A stretch of DNA of 64,000 nt. Origin: Candidatus Phosphitivorax anaerolimi. GTDB taxonomy: Bacteria > Desulfobacterota > Desulfomonilia > UBA1062. Below, one piece after another: positions 17,716 through 26,614 of this stretch (positions are counted from its first letter, which is position 1; each line of letters starts with the position of its first letter). The position numbers were made by a program, and so were the translations under genes. The notes below the pieces were generated by a model that was given only the letters and a program-made list of their open reading frames with translations, searched no databases and was not told where the DNA came from. The stretch spans positions 113,852 to 177,851 of the forward strand of contig MPOS01000011.1 of assembly GCA_001896555.1 (NCBI GenBank). The letters are read 5' to 3'.

Positions 17716-18501
17716 TCATCCGGGGACATGGATCGTTCCAGTCATATAGAGCACCGCCTTGCCTGCTATCTCCACCCGTCCGTCCAGGTCCCTGCAGAAG
17801 AGCTCGCCTCCCCGGCGGGATACCTGGCGTGCGTGCAGTTCTTTTTTCCGCAGTCGCTTAGCCCAGTAGGGGACGAGGGCACAGTGCGCCGAGCCTGTTA
17901 CCGGGTCTTCGGGAATCCCGATCCCGGGTGCAAAGAAGCGGGAGACAAAATCAACATCCCTGCCCGGTGCCGTCACGATGACCCCGCGCAGATCGAGCCC
18001 CTTGAGCTCGTTCATATCCGGCTTCAACCCTGAGACCTCTTCCTCGCCGGAAAACACCACGAAGTAGTCCTCGGAGCAGAGCACGGTCTGGGGCTCCGTG
18101 CCCAGGGCGGTGAGGAGCTCTGCAGGCACCTCGCAGGCATGCGGGGGCTGTGATGGAAAGTCCATGACGAGCAGGTTTCTCTCGCGGCTTACCTGAAGGA
18201 GACCGCTCCTCGATTGAAAGCTCACCAGTGTGCGACCCGGATCCAGAAAGTCGAAGATCACGTAGGCGGATGCCAGTGTTGCATGGCCGCAGAGATCGAC
18301 CTCAGCCTCGGGGGTGAACCAGCGGATCCGATATGCATCCCCTTCGGGCACCAGAAAGGCTGTTTCCGAGAGATTGTTTTCCTGGGCTATCGACTGCATG
18401 AGGCTCTCCGGAATCCATTCCCGCAGGGGGCAAACCGCTGCGGGGTTGCCTGAGAACACGGATGAGGCGAATGCATCGACCTGATACAGGGGTATATCCA
18501 T
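17716..18501 (-). CDS. PhzF family isomerase/epimerase
   Basis: The product (about 261 residues) starts YQVDAFASSVFSGNPAAVCP and has NLSETAF with the catalytic Glu, EVDLCGHATLASAY, and the C-terminal EDPVTGSAHCAL. These are the hallmark segments of the PhzF/DapF-like two-domain fold. The best-known member works in phenazine synthesis, but most, like this one, stand alone and have unknown substrates. Two starts are possible: the Met at 18510 has AAGGAGGT touching it, so the Met at 18501, with better spacing, is preferred. Confidence 0.9.
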   Translation of the reverse strand: MDIPLYQVDAFASSVFSGNPAAVCPLREWIPESLMQSIAQENNLSETAFLVPEGDAYRIRWFTPEAEVDLCGHATLASAYVIFDFLDPGRTLVSFQSRSGLLQVSRERNLLVMDFPSQPPHACEVPAELLTALGTEPQTVLCSEDYFVVFSGEEEVSGLKPDMNELKGLDLRGVIVTAPGRDVDFVSRFFAPGIGIPEDPVTGSAHCALVPYWAKRLRKKELHARQVSRRGGELFCRDLDGRVEIAGKAVLYMTGTIHVPG

Positions 18502-18933
18502 GAACTGCATACCTCCTTCACCATCATGAACCGGTGCGGCCGGAAGCAGTGTCCCTGCTCCGGATTGTTTCACTTGCGCATGAGAGGAGCGGCCTTTCTC
18601 CACGGGCCACCCTCGTGAGCAGGATATGCCGCATGCCTGGAGGCTCGACCTGTTTGGAAAAAGAAGACCGGAAATCCAGGGCCAGGCATTGCACCGGTTT
18701 TTTTACTATGAGAGAACTGCCTGGGGGATGTCAATGACGATGTTGCGCTTTGCTGTGGAAATGCGGCCTGAAGCGCTTATTCTTAGCTTATGGAACAGGG
18801 GCCGGCGATGCATTCAATACGGCCTGCACCTTTTATGGATATTATGATTGAAAAAGAAAATAATAGGAACAATACTTCCCAATGAATGAAAAATTTTTCT
18901 GTTTTATCGGCCCAAGGGTAAAAATACTCGGAA

Positions 18934-18957
18934 TATATCAATTAACATGTTGATATA
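18934..18957. promoter_or_regulatory. Inverted repeat, possible regulator site
   Basis: TATATCAA at 18934-18941 and TTGATATA at 18950-18957 form an 8-bp perfect inverted repeat with an 8-nt spacer. It lies 16 bp upstream of the sigma-54 promoter match. It could be an operator, but no cognate protein is known. Confidence 0.35.
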
Positions 18958-18972
18958 ACTACAAGATTAAAC

Positions 18973-18988
18973 TGGCATATGCCTTGCT
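18973..18988 (+). promoter_or_regulatory. Sigma-54 promoter match upstream of the 19058 gene
   Basis: TGGCATATGCCTTGCT matches the -24/-12 consensus with GG-N10-GC spacing. It differs by only one base from the match upstream of prpE. Transcription would start about 12 nt further on and leave a leader of about 58 nt before the GTG at 19058. Confidence 0.6.
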
Positions 18989-19057
18989 GGCGGTATGGCT
19001 GGTGGCCCGGATTCCTCCTTTTGTGTGCGGAACAGGCGGAGGAAGAAGGGCAAAGAC

Positions 19058-19345
19058 GTGATCGATGATCAGGGTGTAGCCATGTATTATGACGATTTCG
19101 CCGCGTGTCGGGAAACAGGTGAATCACGGGATATACAGGAGCTCATCCAGCAAAGGGACAAGTTACTGTCGGATAATCCCGACCTTGTGAAAACCCAGGA
19201 AGAGATCGACCGGATGTTGAGCACCACCTTTGATCCTGTCCTCAGGCTCGAGATACTCTTCATGCTCATCTCCGACAAGATAGATGAGATGAGAAGTATT
19301 TTCGAGGAAGTCCTGGACCTGGCCAGACACGTTGCTGCCGAATAA
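19058..19345 (+). CDS. Small helical protein of unknown function
   Basis: The product (95 residues) reads as two or three helices: MYYDDFAACRETGES, then ELIQQRDKLLSDNPDLVKTQ and LRLEILFMLISDKIDEMRSI. No family was recognised. The GTG at 19058 is chosen because a strong GGAGGAAGAAGGG precedes it. Other in-frame starts are ATG at 18995, which overlaps the promoter leader, and ATG at 19082. A sigma-54 promoter match upstream suggests activator-dependent expression. Its neighbours give no hint of function. Confidence 0.65.
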   Translation: MIDDQGVAMYYDDFAACRETGESRDIQELIQQRDKLLSDNPDLVKTQEEIDRMLSTTFDPVLRLEILFMLISDKIDEMRSIFEEVLDLARHVAAE

Positions 19346-19545
19346 GACGGAAGGGCTTTCGAGATCCTCGAGTGTAAGCAGAGGCGAAAAGGGTGCCTGG
19401 TCCGGCTCCGGAAGGGTTTGTGGGGATGGCGCAGTGTAACACCGGGCATGCGGAAGGATCAAGAGAACGCCTTCAGCGGCCGTCCCTGTCCGGGAAGCAC
19501 CCCGCCGGGGCTGCAGACGGCAATCGACAGGGTCTATCGATGATT

Positions 19546-20334
19546 CTATTCCTTCACCCGTGCGTCCCGGTGCATCCTGATCCAGTCCTCAATCCTTTTG
19601 TACCATTGCCCAGACACCACGATTTCTTCCGGTGATTCAGTCCGGGCAGGGTACTGCCCGGCCAGTGCCTGGAGCGCAAGCCCGGTAATGAGCTTGTTGT
19701 GGTCCCACCGGCACAAGGCCCCGGGGAACTCCTTCTGCAAAATCTCGGCAAGGTCGGCCACCATTCCCTCGTTCTCATGCGAAGACGCCTCGATCTCGAT
19801 CTCGTAGTGGGTGAACACCACGCCAGCCGTCTGATAGTGTACCGTGTCGAGGGCCAGCTCTCCCGCGATCCCCCCGTTCTGCACCCGGGCGTCCACTACA
19901 TGCATCCTTGTCCTCTCCATGAGGCGGCGCTGAATGACGCGGAGCCCCAGGCCGGACAGGGTGCCGGCGGGGTCCTGAGGCAGAAAGGCCGGAACCTGAA
20001 GTGAAGCGAGCCCTGAAGCCTCAAGCACACGGGCCAGGATATTTTTCGACCACGGCCCCTCGATCTCCAGGCGGCGGATAGCGCCTTGGGGATCGATCCT
20101 CTCCTTCCCCTTGAGGCCGAGGCAGGTGCGGTCCCCTTCCTGCCTGAGCCTGAGTGCAAGCCCGCTTCCCATGAGCGAGCCGCGATCCGTGTCGAAATAC
20201 CGGTCGTATACGGAAGAGGCTCCCGGGACAGAAAGCTCATAGGGGCCAAGGGACCGAAGCCCGGCCACGGCGCGGAACAGGGACACCGGGTCCCCCGTGC
20301 GCACTCTCAAGGTGAGCTCGAATTCTTCTGACAT
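19546..20334 (-). CDS. CYTH domain protein
   Basis: The 262-residue protein starts with EFELTLRV in the place of the CYTH signature ExExK, followed by YDRYFDTDRGSLMGSGLALR and LRQEGDRTCLGLKG. It then has further charged strands and ends with a short helical tail. The fold is a tunnel that binds triphosphates and metal, as in class IV adenylate cyclases, thiamine triphosphatase and polyphosphatases. The signature Lys is replaced here by Thr, so activity is uncertain. AAAGGA precedes the ATG at 20334. The gene is upstream of no obvious partner; the TGS GTPase follows on the same strand, about 100 nt away. Confidence 0.75.
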   Translation of the reverse strand: MSEEFELTLRVRTGDPVSLFRAVAGLRSLGPYELSVPGASSVYDRYFDTDRGSLMGSGLALRLRQEGDRTCLGLKGKERIDPQGAIRRLEIEGPWSKNILARVLEASGLASLQVPAFLPQDPAGTLSGLGLRVIQRRLMERTRMHVVDARVQNGGIAGELALDTVHYQTAGVVFTHYEIEIEASSHENEGMVADLAEILQKEFPGALCRWDHNKLITGLALQALAGQYPARTESPEEIVVSGQWYKRIEDWIRMHRDARVKE

Positions 20335-20441
20335 ATGCAGTTCCTTTGCCTGTGCATACCGTGGCTATGCTTCGCAGGAAGATAAAAGGGGCAAACCCGC
20401 CGTACGCATGCCCGATGCCGTTTAAGGATGGGGAGGCTCAT

Positions 20442-21428
20442 TCAGATGTGAATCTCCACGATGTCTCCATCCTGCAGCTCATAGTCCCGCTGGACCATCT
20501 GGCCGTCGTGGACCGTTTTGCCCCAGATCCGGGCGTATTTGAGTCTGGCGACGAAGTCCTTGTGAATCTTCCCGGCCAGATCCTCCAGGGTGCTGCCCCG
20601 GGAGATCACGAACGGTTCATCGAGATCGGGCTCTTTGCCCGGGTTCTTCGAGTAGACCCTGATGACCCCGGAGAGCTGGTAGAGTGAATCCAGAAACTGG
20701 GAAAGGTTTCTGTCATGGTGGACCGAGATGCCCAGTGCCGGGATAGATAGGCCGGTGAGCTCGATAAAGGTCTCGAAGTCGTCCTGTTCTCTTTGCGTAT
20801 CCATCTTGTTTGCAAGCAGCAGAATTTTTTTAAGGAAGACCGGCCGCCTCACCCCATCGGGCACCTCGGCATTCTCCGGATAGATGCGGAACGACTCCAG
20901 CATGGCCATGGTGTCTTCATACTGGCTTAAGGGTTCGGCCGTCAGGTCAATGAGCACGACCACCACGTCAGCCCGGCGGATCATGTCGGCCATGGCGGGG
21001 TCTACATACTCGCCGGTCAGAGGCGGAGTGTCGATGAGCTGGAACTGGATGTTTTCATACTGGGCCATGCCCGGAGTGGGTTTGTGCGTGGTGTGGGGAA
21101 AGTCGGCGATCTCCGGAGAGGCCTTGGTGAGCCGGTCGACCAGAGAAGACTTGCCGGTGTTGGGAGGGCCTACGATCACTACCTGCGCTGCCCCCTCCTT
21201 GTCGATGTGAAAGATGCTTTTCTGGACTACAGCGCCCTTTTTTTTCTGCGCCTCGTCCCGGTGCCTGGCGATCCTGCGTTTGAGGTCGGCCTGGAGCTTG
21301 TCGGTGCCCTTGTGCTTGGGTATGATGGCGAGCATCTCCTCCAGGGCATCGAGTTTTTCCTGCGGGGTTTTCGCCTCGCGATAGCGCCGCTCCGCTTCCA
21401 GATATGTCGGTGGAAGATTGGCAGGCAT
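20442..21428 (-). CDS. TGS-domain GTPase (DRG/Obg-like)
   Basis: The 328-residue protein has a helical N-terminus (1-75), then a G domain with G1 VGPPNTGKSSLVDRL, G3 DTPP and G4 NKMD, and a C-terminal TGS domain (about 255-328) ending DGDIVEIHI. This layout matches the DRG/Obg-related group found in archaea and some bacteria rather than standard Obg or Era. These GTPases are linked to ribosome or tRNA functions; the exact role here is unknown. AGAGGG precedes the ATG. It sits between the CYTH gene and ubiE, all on the minus strand. Confidence 0.85.
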   Translation of the reverse strand: MPANLPPTYLEAERRYREAKTPQEKLDALEEMLAIIPKHKGTDKLQADLKRRIARHRDEAQKKKGAVVQKSIFHIDKEGAAQVVIVGPPNTGKSSLVDRLTKASPEIADFPHTTHKPTPGMAQYENIQFQLIDTPPLTGEYVDPAMADMIRRADVVVVLIDLTAEPLSQYEDTMAMLESFRIYPENAEVPDGVRRPVFLKKILLLANKMDTQREQDDFETFIELTGLSIPALGISVHHDRNLSQFLDSLYQLSGVIRVYSKNPGKEPDLDEPFVISRGSTLEDLAGKIHKDFVARLKYARIWGKTVHDGQMVQRDYELQDGDIVEIHI

Positions 21429-21586
21429 GGTCCCTCTTCACTTCTGTACTGCGGTTTATTCTTCTCTCATTTCATACAGGTATACACGCAAGCAGAGCAG
21501 AAATCAACGGCGGGAGCCCTTCCGGCTTGGCCGGTACTGCAAGGGCGGCCCGATCATCCGCGGCAGGGCGCTTCGGCTGGAAGGCT

Positions 21587-22300
21587 TCAGGCCCCGTGAG
21601 GGCGTGTGCCCCAGACCACGGCCATAGTCCCGAACATGAACCTGCGACAGCCGATACGGACGAACCCTGCATCCGCCATGATCTCCGCGAGCTCTTCGGG
21701 CGTCTTGAAGGACTCGGTCGACCGGGGCAGGTAGCGGTAGGCGTCCCATCTGCCGCTGATCAGTCCACCCAGGAGCGGGATGACGAAGCGGAAATAGATT
21801 TTGATGACGGGCTTAAGCAGGCGCGATGCAGGGGGGCTGGTGTCAAGGCACACCACACGTCCTCCCGGCTTGACCACCCGGAGCTGCTCCTGAAACGCCC
21901 GGTATATGTCCGGGACATTGCGCATCAGATAGCCCGAGACCACGGCATCGAAGCGCCCGCCGGCAAAGGGCAGCTCCAGGGCGTCGCCGTTTATCCAGAA
22001 AATGCCGCCCGCCGCATCCGAGCGTCTTGCCTGCCTCAGCATGTCAGGGGTGAGGTCGAGGGCCGCCACCTGGAGCCCGGGGTTTTGGGCCTTGGCCTCC
22101 AGGGCGATTTTCCCGGTGCCCGTGCCCACGTCGAGAAGGGAGCCTCTTTCGGGCAGCATTGCCGCGCGGATCACGTAGCGACGCCACGCCTGGTCCCTGC
22201 CGAAGGTCATGAGGGTGTTAAGCAGGTCATAGCGGCGGGAGATGCCGCCGAACATCCGCCTCATCGAGGAGTTCCACCGGGTGATATCGTCGCCGCTCAT
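21587..22300 (-). CDS. ubiE: Menaquinone/ubiquinone biosynthesis methyltransferase (UbiE/MenG)
   Basis: The 237-residue protein shows the UbiE layout: FGGISRRYDLLNTLMTFGRD at the start, SAM motif I LLDVGTGTGKIAL, motif II around GDALELPFAGGRFDAV, and the late SLKPGG-like VVKPGGRVVCLD. It C-methylates demethylmenaquinone in anaerobes. In place of the usual AFGIRN it has SGYLMRN, a small variation. The ATG at 22300 overlaps the stop of a 40-codon frame upstream (ATGA), which may couple translation. GGGAGAAGAG lies just ahead of it. Confidence 0.85.
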   Translation of the reverse strand: MSGDDITRWNSSMRRMFGGISRRYDLLNTLMTFGRDQAWRRYVIRAAMLPERGSLLDVGTGTGKIALEAKAQNPGLQVAALDLTPDMLRQARRSDAAGGIFWINGDALELPFAGGRFDAVVSGYLMRNVPDIYRAFQEQLRVVKPGGRVVCLDTSPPASRLLKPVIKIYFRFVIPLLGGLISGRWDAYRYLPRSTESFKTPEELAEIMADAGFVRIGCRRFMFGTMAVVWGTRPHGA

Positions 22301-22419
22301 CTCTTCTCCCTGCGGTACAGTTCAGCGGCGCGCCTGAAGGGCGCTTCGTCCCTGAAGATATGCAGGGCGCGGATGAGGCGTCTTGTAAGCATCACTTCGT
22401 ACCTGTTCTCCTGTGGCAT
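22297..22419 (-). CDS. Possible 40-residue basic peptide coupled to ubiE
   Basis: This short frame encodes MPQENRYEVMLTRRL followed by a basic helix (ALHIFRDEAPFRRAAELYRR) and ends in EKR. Its TGA overlaps the ubiE start by four bases (ATGA), typical of coupled genes. The composition looks like a real amphipathic helix. The ribosome site is weak (AAAGG about 13 nt upstream). It may be a small protein or only a leader that sets ubiE translation. Confidence 0.4.
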   Translation of the reverse strand: MPQENRYEVMLTRRLIRALHIFRDEAPFRRAAELYRREKR

Positions 22420-22551
22420 GGAAGAGAAGGGCCTTTGTTTCAGGGGAGTTCTAACAAAAAGCCTTTACCTGTGTAAAGAGAAGAGATACCCTCTCTTCAT
22501 AGAAGGTCTTACCGGCCTCGTTTTTCGCAGCACTGTTCCTATTGAAGTACC

Positions 22552-23502
22552 ATGGAGAGACTCAGCGTGTATTCCGCCATCGACATTCACTGTCATCTGG
22601 GCGACATTCTCTTCAGGGGAGGAGGCGCCATCATTCACCTCAAAGGGGTGAGGAAGCGGCCGGCCCTCGACCCCCTGTCCGTCTCCGAGGTCTTCTCCTA
22701 CCGGTGGGGCCTGCTGGAGAGATTCTTCACCCGCCTGTTTCCGTCCGTGATCGTTTCCGCCCAGTTCGCGCGCAACGCCGCGGCGACCCACGAAAACCTC
22801 CGCCGGGCCATGGAAAAGGCAGGGGTCTTCTTGAGTGTCTGCATGCCGGTCCCTCCCTGCGTGACCGGCGAAGACCTCCTGCGCGTGAGCAGGAATGACC
22901 CGGCGGTCATTGCCTTTACCGGCGTGGACTTTACGAAGGACCAGGACCCCGCGTCTTTTCTTGCCCGGGATGTGGGCTTGGGTGCCAGAGGGCTCAAGCT
23001 CCATCCCATACTCCAGGGGGTTTCGCTCGACTCGGTAAGGACCTTCGAGGCCGTTGACGCCTTTGCCCCTCACGGCCTGCCCGTGCTCTTTCACTGCGGG
23101 ATATGCACCTATTATCACCGGGCCGACAGGGACCGGGAGGTCCCGGACTACGGGGCGGTCAGCCACGCGGTCCGGCTGGTCGAAGAATTTCCCGAGGTGA
23201 ATTTCATCGCGGGCCATGCCGGCCTCGACGAGGTGCGCGAGGTCATCGAAGAGCTCGCCGGATTTCCCAATGTATGGGTGGACACCTCGTTCCAGAGTCC
23301 CCGGGTCATCCGGGAGCTCATCCGTGCATTCGGCCCGGAAAAGGTGCTGTTTGCCTCTGACTGGCCCTGGGGGAGTATGGCTGCCGCCAGGCGTGCGGTA
23401 AGGATCGCCTGCAGCGGAGACAGGGGCCTGGAGCAGAGGATATGCTGCACCAACGCGGCCTCTCTGCTCCGTATCCCGCTCTCCGGAGCCTCTCAAGTAT
23501 AG
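22552..23502 (+). CDS. Amidohydrolase family metal-dependent hydrolase
   Basis: The 316-residue protein has the order of metal and catalytic residues of the amidohydrolase-2 group: DIHCHLG (HxH), GLKLHP (Lys), LFHCGICTYYH (His), FIAGHAG (His) and LFASDWPW (Asp). Enzymes of this group hydrolyse or decarboxylate cyclic or aromatic acids. The ATG at 22552 has no clear ribosome site; the GTG five codons later (22567) has GGAGAG at good spacing and may be the true start. It is divergent from ubiE and followed by a second amidohydrolase, so the two may act in one route. Confidence 0.8.
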   Translation: MERLSVYSAIDIHCHLGDILFRGGGAIIHLKGVRKRPALDPLSVSEVFSYRWGLLERFFTRLFPSVIVSAQFARNAAATHENLRRAMEKAGVFLSVCMPVPPCVTGEDLLRVSRNDPAVIAFTGVDFTKDQDPASFLARDVGLGARGLKLHPILQGVSLDSVRTFEAVDAFAPHGLPVLFHCGICTYYHRADRDREVPDYGAVSHAVRLVEEFPEVNFIAGHAGLDEVREVIEELAGFPNVWVDTSFQSPRVIRELIRAFGPEKVLFASDWPWGSMAAARRAVRIACSGDRGLEQRICCTNAASLLRIPLSGASQV

Positions 23503-23672
23503 GCGGCTGCCGGGCAGCAGTGAGAGTGCCTCCGGCTCTGGCCTGCGACGGAAGAGGCACTGCCAAGCACCTTCCCGGCTGATGAACAGATTCGGGAGTG
23601 GGCGAGGGGTTCCCTTTTCTCTGGCTGAGATTATAGTATTGTGTATCTTTTTAATAATTTAAGGAGGATGAG

Positions 23673-24683
23673 ATGGTTATCGACTGCCACTATCACCTGG
23701 AGTCCCCCTTCGTGTCCGATTCGGATGATGGGAAGGAGTGGGGCCGTACCTCGCAGCCGGCGGCTTCAACTGGGTCCGGGGCTTGCCCGGGCGGGCATGC
23801 CGTTGAACAGCGAGCCTTCGATGCAGAGGCCCTGCTACAGGAAATGGACCGTTCAGGAGTGAACAGGGTCGCGATCATGGGGTCTATCATAGAACTTTTC
23901 CCGGAGCCGCCCAAGTTCCTTCTGAGGATCCTCCAGGTCATCCTGGAGAGCCGCCGGCTGAGAAGGCTGGGGCAGGCCCTGGTAGCGAATTTCACGCCCC
24001 GGGGAGAGATCAAGATCCTGGGCAGGCCGTATCAGATCGTCACCGAGCCGGATAACGGGGCGGTCTTCGATGCCGTGCACAGGCACCCCGGCCGATTTCT
24101 CGGTTGGGTGTTCGTCAATCCGCGAGGCAGACTGGACCCGCTGGAGGAGCTCAGGAAGTACCGAGACGAGCCCGGCTTTGTCGGAGTCAAGGCCCATCCG
24201 TTCTGGCATCACTTCGCCCCGGTCGAGCTTCTGCCAGTGGCCCGGGAACTTGCAGATCTGGGCAAACCTTTGCTCATCCACTGTGGATTCGGGCTGGAGG
24301 GGGATTACGAGTCTCTCCTTGCCCGGGTGCCCGAGCTCAAGCTCGTTCTCGCACATACCGGTTTCCCGGGATATTCCGACACCTGGCGGACAGTTCTCCC
24401 GATGGCGAATGTCTATCTCGACCTCTCCCAGACCTCGTACGTGAGTGAGAAGGCCACCCGGGAGTCGGTTGCGTACCTCGGCCCCGATCGGCTGCTCTTC
24501 GGGACCGACGGGCCCTACGGCTTCCACGACAAGGAGGGGAGGTACGACTACGGATTCATCAAGCGCAGGATCGAGCGGCTCTTCCCGGACGAGGGCGTCC
24601 GCAGGAGGCTCCTGGGCGAGAACTTCGCAGAGCTAGCGGGGTTGAAACCAGAGCTTGAGGGGCGATCTTCCGGAACCGCCTAG
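23673..24683 (+). CDS. Amidohydrolase family metal-dependent hydrolase
   Basis: The 336-residue protein is related to the previous gene product and has DCHYHLE (HxH), VGVKAHPFWHHF (Lys), LLIHCGFG (His), LVLAHTGFPG (His) and LLFGTDGPYG (Asp). A Ser/Gly-rich stretch near residues 15-45 is not usual for the family. AAGGAGG precedes the ATG at 23673. It lies 170 nt after the first amidohydrolase and 200 nt before an acyl-CoA ligase, all on the plus strand. Ring opening or decarboxylation followed by CoA activation is possible, but no substrate can be assigned. Confidence 0.8.
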   Translation: MVIDCHYHLESPFVSDSDDGKEWGRTSQPAASTGSGACPGGHAVEQRAFDAEALLQEMDRSGVNRVAIMGSIIELFPEPPKFLLRILQVILESRRLRRLGQALVANFTPRGEIKILGRPYQIVTEPDNGAVFDAVHRHPGRFLGWVFVNPRGRLDPLEELRKYRDEPGFVGVKAHPFWHHFAPVELLPVARELADLGKPLLIHCGFGLEGDYESLLARVPELKLVLAHTGFPGYSDTWRTVLPMANVYLDLSQTSYVSEKATRESVAYLGPDRLLFGTDGPYGFHDKEGRYDYGFIKRRIERLFPDEGVRRRLLGENFAELAGLKPELEGRSSGTA

Positions 24684-24883
24684 CGCTACAGTTTGAAACA
24701 AGTTCGGGGTCAGGGCCGAGGGGGCTGGGTTGTTGGAGGTCTGTGTTATTGATCGCGAGGAGGTAAAAAGAGAAGAAAATGAAGTGGTTGGTTGACTTGT
24801 GCCCAATGATGATTAATATAATATAGTAATACAATAATATCTTTCTATGACGGAATGTTTTAATTTTTAATAGAGGAGGGAAT

Positions 24884-26575
24884 ATGAGCTTTCAGAGAGT
24901 CTGGCATAAGCACTACAACCCCGATGTTCCAGCCGAGCTGGCCTTTGATCGGACCACCCTGTCAGAGATGCTCTCCCGGAGCGCTCAGAACTTTCCGGAT
25001 GTCACGGCCCTGATCTATATGGGGAAAAAGATCTGCTACCGCGAGCTCAACGGTCTGGTAAACAGGTTTGCAAGGGCGCTTGAAGCACTGGGGGTGAAAA
25101 AGGGCGATACGGTTGCTGTGATGCTTCCCAACATTCCGCAGGCCGTTATCGCGAACTATGCGGTATTCCGGATCGGAGCCGTCGCGGCGCAGAACAATCC
25201 CCTCTACACCGAGCGGGAGCTCACCTATCAGCTGGCCGATTCAGATGCCAAAGCCCTCGTCACTCTGGACCTCCTGCTCCCACGGGCAAAGAAGATCCAG
25301 AGCGAGACGAAAATCGAAACCATCATCACCTGCCACATCAACGACTACCTGCCCTTCCCCAAGAAGCAGCTCTTCCCGTACGTGAAAAAGGGGATGTACC
25401 GCAAGGTCGTCCGGCAGCCCGGAGTGTTCCAGTTCATGGACCTCCTGGCACAGTATCCCGGCGATCCGATGCCCGATAAGGCCGGGTGGGACGACGTGGG
25501 TGCGCTCCTCTATACCGGGGGCACCACGGGTGTGAGCAAAGGGGTGATGCTCACCCACGCCAACATGTCGTGCAACGTTCAGCAGCTCAGATGGTGGTTC
25601 CCCGATCTCAAGGAAGGCTGTGAGAGCATGATGGGGGTGTTCCCCTTTTTCCACTCAGCAGGGTTCACCGGAATTCAGAACCTCTGTATGGCCACGGCCA
25701 GCACCATCGTCCTGGTTCCCAGGCCCGAGCCGGGCATCATCATCGAGTTGCTCAAGAAGTTCAAGCCCTGCTACCTGCCGGGCGTACCCACCATATTCGT
25801 GGCCCTGCTCAACGACAAGCGGTTCACCTCTATGGATCTGACATTCATCAAGGGGTTCATTGCCGGTGCGGCCCCCCTGTCTGTGGAGACCATAAGAGAG
25901 CTCAAGAGGCTCACCGGAGGCGACATCATCAATGTCTATGGGCTCACCGAGATCACACCCATGGGCACGGCCTCGCCCTGGAAAGGGACCATAAAGCCGG
26001 GAACCGTAGGTATACCCCTTCCGAATACGGATCTGAAGATCGTGGATTTGGATGACCCCACAAAGGAGTTGAAGCAGGGCGAGGCGGGCGAGATCCTGTT
26101 CAAAGGGCCCCAGGTTATGAAGGGATATTACAAAAAGCCCGAAGAGACCGCCGCCGTGCTTCGTGACGGCTGGCTTCATACCGGGGACATCGGGTTCCTC
26201 GACGAGGATGGATATCTCACTATTGTAGACCGCAAGAAGGATATGATCGTTGCCAGCGGATTCAACATCTTTCCTCAGGAGGTCGACGAGGTGCTCATGG
26301 AGCATCCCCGGATCCTCGAGGCCTGCACCATCGGGGTGCCTGATAGCTACCGGGGTGAGGCCCCGAAGTCGTATGTGGTGCTCAAGGATGGGGGTACCCT
26401 CTCGGCCGAGGAGATCGTAGAATTCTGCAAGAAGCGGCTCGCCCCCTACAAAGTGCCCAGGCAGATCGAATTCATCGACGAGCTGCCCAAGACCCCGGTG
26501 GGGAAGATCCTCAGGCGCGAGGTCAAGGAGCTCGACCGGAAGAAGAGGGAGGCTGGGGAGGCGAAGTCGGTTTAG
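24884..26575 (+). CDS. fadD: Long-chain-fatty-acid-CoA ligase (AMP-forming)
   Basis: The 563-residue protein has the full AMP-ligase signature: LLYTGGTTGVSKGVMLTHAN, INVYGLTEITPMGTASP, WLHTGDIGFLDEDGYLTIVD and the catalytic Lys in LPKTPVGKILRREVK. Length and motifs fit the FadD group, which activates fatty or aryl acids with ATP. Chain-length preference cannot be read from sequence. AGAGGAGGG precedes the ATG, and the 100 bp before that are very rich in A and T, a likely promoter. It could work with the two amidohydrolases upstream or in beta-oxidation. Confidence 0.88.
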   Translation: MSFQRVWHKHYNPDVPAELAFDRTTLSEMLSRSAQNFPDVTALIYMGKKICYRELNGLVNRFARALEALGVKKGDTVAVMLPNIPQAVIANYAVFRIGAVAAQNNPLYTERELTYQLADSDAKALVTLDLLLPRAKKIQSETKIETIITCHINDYLPFPKKQLFPYVKKGMYRKVVRQPGVFQFMDLLAQYPGDPMPDKAGWDDVGALLYTGGTTGVSKGVMLTHANMSCNVQQLRWWFPDLKEGCESMMGVFPFFHSAGFTGIQNLCMATASTIVLVPRPEPGIIIELLKKFKPCYLPGVPTIFVALLNDKRFTSMDLTFIKGFIAGAAPLSVETIRELKRLTGGDIINVYGLTEITPMGTASPWKGTIKPGTVGIPLPNTDLKIVDLDDPTKELKQGEAGEILFKGPQVMKGYYKKPEETAAVLRDGWLHTGDIGFLDEDGYLTIVDRKKDMIVASGFNIFPQEVDEVLMEHPRILEACTIGVPDSYRGEAPKSYVVLKDGGTLSAEEIVEFCKKRLAPYKVPRQIEFIDELPKTPVGKILRREVKELDRKKREAGEAKSV

Positions 26576-26614
26576 GCGCATCAGGTGGCAAACAACCGGT
26601 AAAGCCCATCCATT

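Larger units (their letters stand above)
18502..19057 (+). other. AT-rich non-coding region with promoter elements
   Basis: About 556 bp lie between the PhzF gene and the small gene at 19058. The right half (about 18840-18970) is far richer in A and T than its surroundings. It holds an 8-bp inverted repeat and a sigma-54 promoter match, both listed separately. No coding region is convincing in the left half. Confidence 0.5.
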
